Shown here: positions 1 to 10,046 of the stretch, piece after piece | Numbering within the stretch: the stretch's first letter is position 1 | How the letters are laid out: every line of letters starts with the position of its first letter | From: Phoma sp. XZ068 | Taxonomy: Eukaryota; Ascomycota; Dothideomycetes; Pleosporales; Didymellaceae | Assembly: GCA_004835665.1 (NCBI GenBank) | Contig: ML240445.1 | Location: forward strand, 620,001-684,000 | Direction: 5' to 3' | Length of the DNA stretch: 64,000 nucleotides | Position numbers and translations under genes: made by a program | Notes under the pieces: model-generated | What the model was told of the DNA's origin: nothing | What the model saw: the letters and a program-made list of their open reading frames with translations, nothing else | The model's database searches: none

Positions 1-876
1 GATGGTGGTCCAGGCAGAGTCGTCCTCCATAGCCAACCGAAGCTGCTCTTCCTCAGAAGGCAGGCCGGTGTAGCTGCCACTGTTCGAGACGGTATCCGGG
101 GTATTGATGGTTCCGTTGGTGGCGCTGGAGCTAGCAGTGGAGGCAACATCGAAGGTGTCAAGAAGCTGGCCGGTGGGAGCCGAAGGAGCTTGAACAGCAC
201 CGCCAGATTGCTGGCCGGACCAGGGGTTGTTGGAAGGCAACTTAGCAGCTACGCCGTTCTTTGCGGGCTCTCCACGAGCCTCGCGGGCAGTGCGGCGCTG
301 CTTCTCAAGCAGAACCTGACGCGCCTTCTCGTCCTCCTCACGCTGAGCCTTTTCTGCCTCCTTCTTCAGGCGGTTCTGGCGTTGTTTCTTGGTCTCCTGA
401 GGAGCCTCGACCTTCTGTGCCTTGGGCTTGGATGCCTTTGCGGGCTTGTCGGAGGCCTTAATGCTCAGGACATTGGCAGCTGGGCCAGCGGTAGCGAGCA
501 TATCAGAGACATCCTTGCCACTGGGAGCCGCAGGAGCAGCGCGAACGGGGGATGAAGCTGACGAGGAATCGTCGCTGGCATCCGCACCAGCAGAGGTAGC
601 TGCGTTGAACTCGGCCTTGGCCTTGCTGCCAGCCTCCTGCACAGCGTCCTGGATTGACTTCTTGCGAGGAGCCTTGGCCTTGGCCGGCTTCTTGGCCTGC
701 TTCGCAGCAGCCTTCGATTTGCTGTCCGAGTCACTCCAATCCACCGGCTTGGAGTTGGTGGTGGTTGTGCGTGCCGTAGATCGACCTCTGGCATCGGCGT
801 TGAGCTTCGGGGCGTAGTAGAAGTAGCCTGCGGCCAGGATGGCCAAAAAGGTGGCCCAGCTCATCCACGACTGCAT
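1..876 (-). CDS. Predicted single-pass membrane protein with charged coiled coil (3' end outside window)
   Basis: The reverse strand is open without a stop from an ATG at 876 to base 1 (292 codons), so the carboxyl end lies off the left edge. Residues 1 to about 25 (starting MQSWMSWATFLAILAAGYFY) form one hydrophobic helix, probably a signal anchor. A Ser/Lys/Ala-rich region follows, then a strongly charged Lys/Glu/Arg/Gln stretch at about residues 160-205 that looks like a coiled coil, then a Ser/Thr/Gly-rich segment. The second Met (residue 5) is an alternative start. I do not recognise the family. The topology suggests an ER or nuclear-envelope protein with a long cytosolic tail, which is inference. 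No intron is needed in the visible part, and the composition is typical of fungal coding sequence. Confidence 0.75.
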   Translation of the reverse strand, partial: MQSWMSWATFLAILAAGYFYYAPKLNADARGRSTARTTTTNSKPVDWSDSDSKSKAAAKQAKKPAKAKAPRKKSIQDAVQEAGSKAKAEFNAATSAGADASDDSSSASSPVRAAPAAPSGKDVSDMLATAGPAANVLSIKASDKPAKASKPKAQKVEAPQETKKQRQNRLKKEAEKAQREEDEKARQVLLEKQRRTAREARGEPAKNGVAAKLPSNNPWSGQQSGGAVQAPSAPTGQLLDTFDVASTASSSATNGTINTPDTVSNSGSYTGLPSEEEQLRLAMEDDSAWTTI

Positions 877-2332
877 CTTGTCGGAGATATGCAATCGGAT
901 GGATGTGGTGGCGTATCGAAGTGGCTACCTTGACGGAAGCTCAGTGCGACGATTAACAGCGCCCTTAAGCTGTAGCAATGGCGCGAAGGTGTCCACTTGC
1001 TCGACGAGGGAGCTTGGTGAATGTCGGTCCACCCTTATGTAAGGTGGATTATACCTGAGCGGTCGGCGAGGGAGTGCTCAATTGCAATAGTGCGTCGAGG
1101 ACCTCGTTGGTTGCACGAACCGCAAATGCAGCGACAGCGGGCGAGGGATTGGCAAGGTGGCTGTCTGCTTCGGGAAGCCGTGGAGCTCCCTGGTGACAGA
1201 AGGTGTTGAAGATAGGATGAAAAGTCAATCTGGGTTCTGTTCACAGCTCAGATATGTGCCGCAAAAGAAGGAGAGCTTGACAGGGTGGGAGAGAGTGGTG
1301 ATGTTGTGGAGGGAAGGAGCTCGGAGGTGATGTTGAGTGCGGTGCTTGCCCGTTTGGTATGGCGCTATTGCGGAGAACCACGCGCTGCTCCGCCTCGATG
1401 ATTGATTTCACTGCCCCACGGTTCTCGAGATTACTATCTGGGCATGCATGCGTTCTTTATTGACTCTACGCGACACGCGATAAAGAAATTATTTGCGGCT
1501 TCTGCAGATTCACAACCATAGCAGCTGTTGCTATGCTGGAGCACCTTGGGGACCTCCGCGCACGGTGGCAGAAAAGGCCACCTTGCGTGTCACGGCCGGC
1601 AGCTCGTTCACCGCAGACACATTGACCACCTTGCAATCCATCACCAATTCGAACTGGCCCACATATGTATCTCCGTGCTCGCTCGACTCGTGTCACCCGT
1701 AGGCACCATGCTTAATCAATAGTAAATTGACATCTCGAACTGCGCTCAACAAACCTGTGCAGCAGCAAGTGGTTCTTCAGGCTATTGTTCGTCCCGCCTT
1801 TGCGATTCTGTTACGAGATGGTCTTCTTCAAGGTTGCACAGTGTCTCAATGCAATAACGACAAGCCTTGGTCCGCCCTGGCGCCCTCCTCCCTTTCTTGT
1901 TGACCGCTTTATGCCTCTCTCATTGGGTCCTCTACTGTAATTTCATTCTGGCCAGGGAGGACTCGAGTGTATGCATGCTGTATCGACTGCTCCATGTGCC
2001 TGTACCTGGGTCCACGACCAGAAGACGTTTGATCGCCACGGATGCACCGTGAAGCCAGCTGTAGTACAGTTCCAGTCCTGTTCAGGAGCAATCACACCAC
2101 TGAAGACGCAAGATTCGATCCTTGAAGCACCGATGACAAACGCTAACGCTTTGGAAACTAATGTTATGATCACTACGAAGGTGGATATCTCGAGTAACAA
2201 AGCTAGAAGAAGCAACAACAACAACGTGACTTCGTATACACTCATTCCTAGGACGCCTGCAAATGCATCGACTCGCGCCGCAACACCGAACTCCTCGCCC
2301 AAGACCATGGACCTCGCCCCAAACCAAACACT
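877..2332. other. Intergenic region, no supported gene
   Basis: Between the 5' end of the left-edge gene and the 3' end of the next gene. Several reading frames of 60-170 codons are open but have no recognisable domains, signal sequences or splice logic. It holds the promoter of the left-edge gene; I see no repeats or RNA genes. Confidence 0.5.
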
Positions 2333-3274
2333 TTACCACCTCCTTTTCAACATCAGCAGGCCTTCCCCCGCATCATCCTCTGCCTTCCTCTTCGCCTTGG
2401 GACTTTGTTCGCTCCCAAAACTCCCACTTCTCGACATGGGCGGCGTCACCTGCCCCGTAATCCCCCCAACACCTGCCAGCCCTGCCTGACTCTGATACAG
2501 ATTCTGATGGCACTGCGCCAGCCCGGGCACACCTTCTCTCCTCTCCATACTATGCTGCAGATTCATCTGCGCCTGCTTCTGCGCCTGAGCTTGCGCCAGT
2601 CCCTGTGCTAGCTTCTGCTGCTGCAGGATCTGGGTCTGTTGCCGCTGCTGCTGTGCTTGCAGCGCTGCGTTGCGCTGCGCAAGTTGCATCTGCCGCGCGA
2701 TGTCGCCGAGGCCGGGGCCGACGATGTTGCGGTCCCCGATGATGGTTGCGCCGCAGTTCACTGTGATGTTTAGATTCAGACCGCCCTTCTTTCGCCGCTC
2801 CGTCCGGCTTGAGGAGAGACTCGTGACTGGGGCTTGGGGCGGCGAAGCAGGTGTAGGCGGTGCTGCGGGATCTGCGGGTACAGGGTCGCCGGATAGTATT
2901 GTAGCGATGAGATTCGCTATCCGCGCGCTGTCCATTTGGGCGATGGAGATTATGTTTCCGTTTCCACGGATCTGGGTTGCGGCGTTGACGGTGATTTCTG
3001 GTGTCTCGTCTTCGCTGTCTTCCCTCTCGTCGTCTATCTGAGGATCGTATGGTGACGACATGTGTGGTGTTCGTGCTTCTGGATCGACGACCATGTGGTA
3101 GGCAGGTGGCGGGACCATATCACTATGCTGCTCACTATGATCTTGGCTTGTATCTGTATGATCTTGACGTGTGTCTGTTTGATCTTGACTTGACTGTCTC
3201 CGTGGACTATGGCAAGAAGATAAAGTAGATTGTACGTTTGCGTTCTGCAGAGCTGGATTCCTCCATGGTTCCAT
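2333..3274 (-). CDS. Gln-rich conserved-type protein with two ITVN beta repeats
   Basis: Single-exon frame of 313 residues from an ATG at 3274. The N-terminal 95 residues are polar with a Gln/Asp/Thr/His-rich repeat (QDQTDTRQDHTDTSQDH). Two related segments follow: one near residue 93 (EITVNAATQIRGNGNIIS) and one near residue 168 (LNITVNCGATIIGDRNIVG). They share the pattern I-T-V-N-x(3,4)-I-x-G-x-x-N-I. After the second copy comes a Gln/Ala-rich, probably helical stretch (about residues 188-235) and a basic C-terminus (KAKRKAED, LKRRW) that could be a nuclear localisation signal. I do not know the family by name; I believe related proteins occur in other filamentous ascomycetes, from memory. 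Function is unknown; the tail suggests a nuclear protein, perhaps an adaptor. Confidence 0.7.
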   Translation of the reverse strand: MEPWRNPALQNANVQSTLSSCHSPRRQSSQDQTDTRQDHTDTSQDHSEQHSDMVPPPAYHMVVDPEARTPHMSSPYDPQIDDEREDSEDETPEITVNAATQIRGNGNIISIAQMDSARIANLIATILSGDPVPADPAAPPTPASPPQAPVTSLSSSRTERRKKGGLNLNITVNCGATIIGDRNIVGPGLGDIARQMQLAQRNAALQAQQQRQQTQILQQQKLAQGLAQAQAQKQAQMNLQHSMERREGVPGLAQCHQNLYQSQAGLAGVGGITGQVTPPMSRSGSFGSEQSPKAKRKAEDDAGEGLLMLKRRW

Positions 3275-4986
3275 GATACAATATAAGGCTGGCGGCTGCG
3301 CTGTCGATCAGGTGCCTGGCGGGTTGTGGGGTATCGTGATGATGAGGTGTGGCGTGATGGTGGGTTGAGCGACTCTTTTGCCCCCTCAAATGGTTACACG
3401 AGCGAGTGACCACGAAAACTGGAAGAAATTTTTACCGGGTCGTTTTCGGTACTTCCAGAAAATTGTTCCAGGTGGACCGACTCGTTACGTAGATAGTTTC
3501 GTGTGCTGCGAGGGACGGCCGCATCCGGTGTCGTGATGGTACCTGAAGGAATAGTCGAATGTTTGTGGTTCTGTGCCGGCAGTTGATGAACGGTAAAAGT
3601 TATCTTGACACACACACCATCAGCATATCACACTCTAATATACGTCAGGAATACCTACGTGAATATCTTTTTCGTAGAAGACGACAATAGTAGAATCCGG
3701 GACTTGCAGAATACAAACTTCAACAACCCACCGGCGGACCTCCACCCCATATACAAGACCACAAACCCACCCATCCACGGCGCCACACCCGTCTATCCCA
3801 GTCACCGTTCACTCAACACTCAGCTTGGTATTGACCAGCTCATGAAACACGCACACAATAACGCTGGTACATGGGTGCACACATATACGGGCCGATAGCT
3901 TGCTATTGTTGTCAATAGGGTAATCGGGCGCTAGCTACTCTAAGTCGGATGCAGCGCATGGATGTACTACAAGCGCCTGAATTGGCAAGCCAATGTGCTG
4001 CAGCGGACGCACTTGAGATCTTGTGATGACTGAGATTCGAGCCGGAGAAACAACCCGGATTATTATGCAATGATTAACGATTGGCGAGGCTTGGAATAAG
4101 TAGGTCGAGTGGGGCACTGCTTGCTATTGTTCTTTCTTATTCAGCATGAAAGTGTTTTCAAAAATATCCTGTTGTGTTGATGCCTGGGTACTTTGCGAGG
4201 CGTGCTTTTGCGCAGATAGTCTTGCATTCGCGAGAATACAGCATTAGCTTCTTTTCGCTAAATACCTAATGGGTGGATTTCGTCCTTACATGCGTCCTGG
4301 ATGGTACAGATCAGGCAGGTCGGGTCACCCACGGTAGACGTTCAGTGTGGAGTCGTGATCGGGATCATAACACCGACCCAATTGAGTTTCGGTGGATATA
4401 TGCTTTGCAAATTTCGATTGTTTCCTATTGTTCATGACGATTTTGGCTTATTGTGCGCTCGAATAGTAATACCGCCGAGCAGGCTGTGCAGCCTTACAAC
4501 CTGAACATCGAGATTTAAAGTTGGGCTGCCGATGCGGTGACATGCATTGATTGCGTGTCTACTTGGCCACTTTTGGTCAATCGCAGGATTGCATGTGGAT
4601 GCTGCCGCTGATGCGACCAGATGGTGGAATCTGTTGGTATTGTGGCAAAGGGCTTTGTACTATGCAACGGCCAGTAAGGCAACGCTTTGTAGCCGACAAT
4701 CGAAACTGACTCGAATGGGGGTTCGAGCATCAAATAACGTGCAGGTATTGCTGCCTATCGAGACACTCGGTTCGTCCTCCGTCACGCAACAGCCATTGTC
4801 CTCCGTCATTCCATTCCTCGGGTCGGGGTGTCTGACACGCATTCTATCAAACATCCAGGACGCCGCGCTGGTAAATGCTACAAAGATAAAATATACAAGT
4901 CCGGCTGGTGTTCGGTTACATTGTGATAGGATGCAGGACCATTCCATGCAGACAAGATTTTGATAGTAGACAGATTTGAAAGGATT
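3275..4986. other. Intergenic region, no supported gene
   Basis: The 1.7 kb between the divergently oriented flank of the ITVN-repeat gene and the 3' end of the Sfh1 gene. Open frames of 60-140 codons occur on both strands but lack recognisable motifs. No RNA gene or repeat seen. Confidence 0.5.
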
Positions 4987-6869
4987 CTACCGCTGCGGGC
5001 GGTACTGTGGAACTTCGTGGTACGGGCGATCATTGAAGAATAGATTCTCCGACCAAGGTGGGAGTTTCTTGTCCCGTTCGTACAGGTATCCACAGTTGTG
5101 GCACAAGGTGCGTGGACCACGGGGTCCGTCACGGACTGCCCAGACGGCGGTGCCCCAAACGTAGCAATGTGCGCAACGCCATGTTTGTCGCTCCCTAGAC
5201 AAATGCTGTTAGTCGAGCGAAGGGCGATGATGAGGTTCGTTACGTACCCTTCCTGTAGGCCACCACCCTCCCCACCATAGCCGGAGCCTGCGCCAGGCGT
5301 GTCTCGCCCAACGGGACTGAGACTTCTGAACCTCCTCTTCTTCTTGCTTCGCTCACCGCGACCCATGTTCTCTTGCTGCTCGATGTTGCTGAAGAACTCA
5401 TTCTGAGGTGTGCCTGACATGTTCGCAGTCGACGAGAAGCGCGCTGTTTCTCTTCGTAATCTTCTAATCTGCCTCTCGCGATCACCCTCGCGCTTCTCAA
5501 TCTCTTCTTGTGATAGCATCTCGACCTTGGGCTCCCACTCGTCGCACAGATGTTCGTGGTCGTATCTCCAGCCTGCACCAATTGAGGGCTCAACGGCATC
5601 GTTGTCGATCTCTCCATCACCAACAAGTCCACCATTCTCACAGGCTTCTTTCTTCAGCCGCAGCACAGCCTCGTAAATGGCGTGAGTCATCGAGGATACC
5701 CATTCACCAGATAAACCAAGGTCAGCACATGTGACTTGTGCGAACATCTCAGCAAAGCCTGGAGGATGCAGTAAAGACCATTCGAACTTGTCCGTGTATA
5801 GGCGGTTCATCAAGTTGATGTTCAAGGTGACTATGCAGCGATAGGTGTCGTCTGGGTTATGGAGCTCTTCGGAAGGTAACGCCGTGGCCGAAGCGGTGAT
5901 GCCATTTGGTATCGCAGACGGGACAGGCGTGCTTGCACCATGTGTTTGGACGGCGCCATTGGTGATGGGTGTCGAGGCTCCGTTCGTTCCTAGTACTGCC
6001 GGCGTAGAAGTGCCGTCGCGAGTGGCCGGAAGCAGCGTTGGCTTCGCCGTGGTGCCTTGAAGAGCGGGCGCGGCAGTCGAGTGGAAGAGCGGGTGCAGAG
6101 CAACTCCAGCATACTCTTCCAGCTGCTGTCGTATTTGACCTGCAATGTTGTAGATGATTTGAGGCTTGCGGTCTGTGGGCAGGTCGAGCTCATCAACAAA
6201 CTGCTTTGCGAATTGGTCTGGTGTCATGAGAGCTTCATGGAGATTCCACAGGAATGAATCCTTCAGCCGGTATGCTGGTGTAATGTCTGGCTGCTTGTAT
6301 GCTGGCAGGCTCTCGTTGATGCCAAAGTCGCGCGCGTTCGAGGGAGTGGGCAAGGGCGCTTCTGGGCGGAACGGCTGAACATCCATGTCTATTCGTATGG
6401 GGATGAGGGTGACGGGCAGCGCAGACTGCACCTGGACCTGCTTCTCCGTTCTGCACACTCAAATTAGCGGCTGGCTCCACGTTTACTTGGATGGAGATAC
6501 TCACAATGTGCGCTTGGGCCTTCCCATCCAGTCTCGCCAGATGCCCTGGAGCTCCACGGGCGCGGTGAGCTCTTGCCCCAAGGCTGCTATTTGCGCCGTC
6601 TGGTCTAGGTTTATGGCGGCATCCCTCTGCACGCTGCGCAGACCAGTCGCGCGCCTCGGGCGGTCGCTGTCCTCGAAGTCATCATCATCGTAGGCGTCCT
6701 CGGCATAGCTGAGCACAGCGGTTCCACGCTTTGTCACGCGCGGCACAGGGAGAGTGTTTGACGGCGGGACGATAGGCGACATGAGCGAATTGCCGTGGGA
6801 GCGCAGTCGCGGCGCATAGCTCGACATGAACGCCTGCGGCGGCGCCGTCTTCCCCGTGGTGGTGAACAT
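4987..6869 (-). CDS. sfh1: SNF5/Sfh1-type chromatin-remodelling subunit with C-terminal GATA-like finger
   Basis: Subunit of the RSC/SWI-SNF ATP-dependent nucleosome remodeller, acting in the nucleus. Three exons: 6869-6505, 6450-5248 and 5194-4987, joined at GTGAGT...GCAG and GTACGT...CTAG introns, giving 591 residues. The N-terminus has the fungal Sfh1 pattern PQAFMSSYAPRLRSHGNSL. The SNF5 homology region is split into two repeats: around residues 143-200 (SFLWNLHEALMTPDQFAKQF) and around residues 265-320 (TLNINLMNRLYTDKFEWSLL). The last exon carries C-x2-C-x20-C-x2-C (RCAHC ... TLCHNC), a GATA-like zinc finger found in filamentous-fungal members. The frame stays open upstream to 6986, but there is no ATG there, so 6869 is the start. 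Distinguishing Sfh1 from Snf5 by eye is not certain. Confidence 0.93.
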
Positions 6870-8124
6870 GACGGCTGGGATGCGCGGCGAGATGTGTGCG
6901 AAGGGCGAGGAAGCCCAGAAGAGCTGGCGAGCGGCGGACGCGTCGCAAACGTTGGGGATGGCGACGGGTCGTGTCTCGAGGCGCAAGAGCCGTCAGAAAC
7001 GAGGCTGAGATGCAGATTGACGTGATTCCTCCCCGTGCCTAGTAGCCTGGTCCGAGTTGTGAGGTCTGGTTCGCGTTCCTTGCGATCAGCATGATGCTCT
7101 CACTGGCGCTGCTGCAGCTGGCCGTTCGCTAAGTCAGCATCTGCGTGAAAGGCGCTAACGCTGGATCCGGACTAGCTCGATCTGCTGCCCTCATTGAATC
7201 GACTTGGAGCACCCAACTGCCATCACCACCTGTCCCACGTCACTGTCATGAAGGGCATAACTTTCACCGCTGCTGAATCGACCATCTTTACCACGCAGGA
7301 CCCCACATGGCTGGCCCCGCGGTGATGACTGCAAGCTGGCAGCGTATGAAACCCGAAGTTACTCCCCGCTGCTGACGGACTTGGAGGCGCAGCCTTGCCC
7401 TCAGCCCCGGCAGCATCGTGTTCGGCATTGCTTGTTTCGTGTGTCGAAACTTTGCTCGCTGCTGAACTACGAGCAGTCTTGTGGAGCACCGCAACTGATG
7501 CTTGGGGGTTCGAGCGGTGGCGTCACATTACGTTTAAATGTCAGTTGTCAACGCTCTAGGTCTCTGCAGCCAATCGCGCTTAGATCCGAGCCTGGTGTCG
7601 AAACATGCTCACTAGTCATATCGGACTTCCCTGCCATAATCCTACGCCGCGTCAGGCGTTTACAGAAGGTGGACTCCTGGACTCCGTTTCTACGCGTTAC
7701 GCTCACCCCTAGATTCTGCCATCCGATTCGCTCATGGACACGGCCTCCACAATGCATTGCGGGTACTCCCATTCACCTCGTTTTCACGGTGTCCGTCCAT
7801 TGTCTCATTGTGAGGCGCAATAGGCCAGCTGCGCTGCCGCTGCACAACGCTAGCGGAGTTCCTTCGTTGCTGAACATTGCCCCCTAAATGTCTATCCACA
7901 GACTACTTAAGTAGCCTGAGCATTCTTCCCTCAGACATCATCGAAGCTCCAACAAAGCAATCACTACCACATTCATTCAACAACAATCTTCAGACTGGTT
8001 CTGAACATTCACACTCCTTCAACTTTCAAGTTCCAAACATTCTCGCTTTTGACAAGCCAACATTCAGCTTTCGATACTTTTCAGTCCTTCCAACAACATT
8101 ATATTCTCAACCAGAACAGTAACA
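6870..8124. promoter_or_regulatory. Divergent promoter region of sfh1 and the AA11 LPMO gene
   Basis: No supported gene. The last 250 bases before the LPMO start are rich in C, T and A (CAACAA and CTTC runs), typical of the 5' leader of a well-expressed fungal gene. A small palindrome ACTTAAGT lies near 7904. The start context is AACAGTAACAATG. Confidence 0.4.
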
Positions 8125-9195
8125 ATGTCTTCCTCCATGACCAAGAACGCCCTCTTCGCCACCATGCTGGCTATGGCTTCCACCACCTCCGCACATATGT
8201 TCATTCAGAACCCTGTTCCCTTTGCTGGCGTCTCAAAGAGCCCACTGGACCCCTCCGGCTCAAACTTCCCTTGCCAGGCTAGCAGCTACGAGATCACCAA
8301 GATGAACGAGTGGTCCGTCGGCTCTGAAGTTGTTGTTTCATTCCCCAGCGACCAGTCAGCTACTCACGGTGGTGGATCCTGCCAGATCTCCATCTCCAAG
8401 GACGTGAAGCCTACCGCTTCCTCCAAGTGGAAGGTCATCCACTCCATCGAGGGTGGCTGCCCTACCACTGGCGCTGGCAACAGCGGCGCTCTTGGCACCT
8501 TCGGCTTCAAGGTTCCCTCCGAGCTCCCTGAAGGCGAGCTTACCATGGCTTGGACCTGGTTCAACAAGGTCGGCAACCGCGAGATGTACATGAACTGCGC
8601 TCCCATCAAGGTTTCCGGTGGCACTGGCAAGGGTTTCGACGACCTGCCGGACATGGCCGTTGCCAACCTCTCAGGCCAGGGCTCATGCAAAACAACTGAG
8701 GCCAACGACTACACCTTCGCCAACCCCGGCAAGTCCGTCGTCAAGCTCGGCACCGGCCCCTTCAAGGAGCTCTGCGGTGGCGCAGCCTCCGAGGGAGGTA
8801 GCTCTGGCGGCTCTAGCTCTGGTGGCTCTGGCACCTCTGGCGGATCTTCAGGCTCCACTCCCACTACCGCCCCCAAAGAGCCCACTGCCACACCCACTCC
8901 TCAGGTTCCTACCGGCGGCTCTACCGGCGGCTCTACCGGAGGCTCAACTGGTGGCTCGACTGGCGGTTCCACTGGTGGCTCGACTGGCGGTTCCACTGGT
9001 GGCTCCACCGGTGGCTCTACCGGTGGCGGCTCTGCCTGCTCTGAGAACGGCGCCGTCGTCTGCAACGGCGAGTCCCAGTTCGGTATCTGCAACAACGGCC
9101 AGGTTGTCTACCAGCCCGTTGCCGCTGGCACCAAGTGCGCGAACGGCCAGATCGCTCGCCGCGATCTCCACCGCAACCAGCGCAAATCTCTTTAA
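8125..9195 (+). CDS. Secreted AA11-type lytic polysaccharide monooxygenase with Gly/Ser/Thr linker and C-terminal Cys domain
   Basis: Copper-dependent oxidative cleavage of chitin-type polysaccharide outside the cell, as known for family AA11. Single exon, 356 residues. A signal peptide (1-23) ends ...TSA and cleavage exposes His24 (HMFIQNPVPF), the N-terminal histidine of the copper brace. His81 (in SATHGGGSC) fits the second ligand and Tyr155 (MYMNCAP) the axial tyrosine. Disulphide-type cysteines are spread through the catalytic domain to about residue 220. A Gly/Ser linker follows, then a PTP-rich stretch, nine tandem TGGS units, and a 45-residue C-terminal module with four cysteines (CSENGAVVCNG ... 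FGICNNG ... TKCANG). This module resembles the X278 domain seen on some AA11 enzymes; a binding role is inferred. There is no GPI signal. Confidence 0.9.
   Translation: MSSSMTKNALFATMLAMASTTSAHMFIQNPVPFAGVSKSPLDPSGSNFPCQASSYEITKMNEWSVGSEVVVSFPSDQSATHGGGSCQISISKDVKPTASSKWKVIHSIEGGCPTTGAGNSGALGTFGFKVPSELPEGELTMAWTWFNKVGNREMYMNCAPIKVSGGTGKGFDDLPDMAVANLSGQGSCKTTEANDYTFANPGKSVVKLGTGPFKELCGGAASEGGSSGGSSSGGSGTSGGSSGSTPTTAPKEPTATPTPQVPTGGSTGGSTGGSTGGSTGGSTGGSTGGSTGGSTGGSTGGGSACSENGAVVCNGESQFGICNNGQVVYQPVAAGTKCANGQIARRDLHRNQRKSL
8911..9018 (+). repeat. 12-bp tandem repeat encoding TGGS linker
   Basis: Nine tandem copies of a 12-base unit, close to ACCGGCGGCTCT with synonymous variation (ACTGGTGGCTCG, ACTGGCGGTTCC), each encoding Thr-Gly-Gly-Ser in the LPMO linker. 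A tenth unit is altered to TGGG. Confidence 0.9.
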
Positions 9196-10046
9196 GCTTT
9201 CAACCAACGAGTGGGCTGTTGCATGGATATGAAACGACGAGGATGACACGACAATATGATATGACAATATGAGGTTTTGGGTGGGGGCAGCATTGCAGGT
9301 GTTCAGCATAGGGTTACGATTTGGATTACAGGGGTTTCTCTTCGGGTTGGCATCGTCGGCTTTGCTACTACCCTTCTGCCTGGCGCAGAGGATAGCGGAG
9401 TTAGGCGTTTCCAGACATATAGACAGCATTTAGACGAACACTTCACCGTGTTGAATGCATATTTCTTTCTTGAAATTTTTTACTTGACTTTGCGTGAAAA
9501 TTACTCATGTGCCATTCTCAACTTTTCACACATCCACTCTGGTTACGAGAGGCGAACTTTCCTTTCTTCAAGCCCCACAGTGAAAAGGAGAAGGATACTC
9601 GACAGGCCTGCATGCACCCAAGTGCGATATTCAGGGCGGGATCTCCAAGCGCGATCCACACTGCCGCGTACGGCACGCTTGCCGAAATCTGACACAAATG
9701 CCACCACCCGCTCATTTTGACATGGGCTTTGTGAAACAAGAGGAAAAACAATACCAGCCAATCAAACACTGCGCATATAGAATTTTCTCGTCAAAGTCCT
9801 GTAATCACATGTACTTTTCCTGGCGTGGCTGCGCAGGTGGGGAACTTGCTCAACTAGGGTTTTCCGCCCGGCCCTGACGATCCTCCTATAAGCGCGCGGC
9901 TCAGACATTGAGTTAATGCGCAAGACAGGGTAGGGTCCACAGCGTAGATCGACGCACGTGTTAACGCGTTAGTTGTTTCATAAAACATGTTACTGCGCTC
10001 AGCTGATAGGTCATCTTTGCTCGCCACTCGGCGCAGCACTAAGGTT
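9196..10046. other. Convergent intergenic region
   Basis: Lies between the 3' ends of the LPMO and ankyrin genes. No supported gene; short open frames only. Confidence 0.5.

Noticed and set aside
1943..2308. Reverse-strand frame with a leucine run that looks like a membrane helix
   Set aside because: The leucines come from a GTT/CAA-type microsatellite; no family resemblance and weak start support.
4700..4730. GGGGGTTCGAGCATC resembling a tRNA B box
   Set aside because: No matching A box or cloverleaf at the right distance.
6870..6986. Upstream in-frame extension of the Sfh1 protein
   Set aside because: Begins at a TTG codon with no ATG; the ATG at 6869 precedes the family's N-terminal motif.
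8709..9429. Reverse-strand frames rich in PPVEPPVE or TSGTASRA across the LPMO linker
   Set aside because: Translation of the 12-bp repeat in other frames, not genes.
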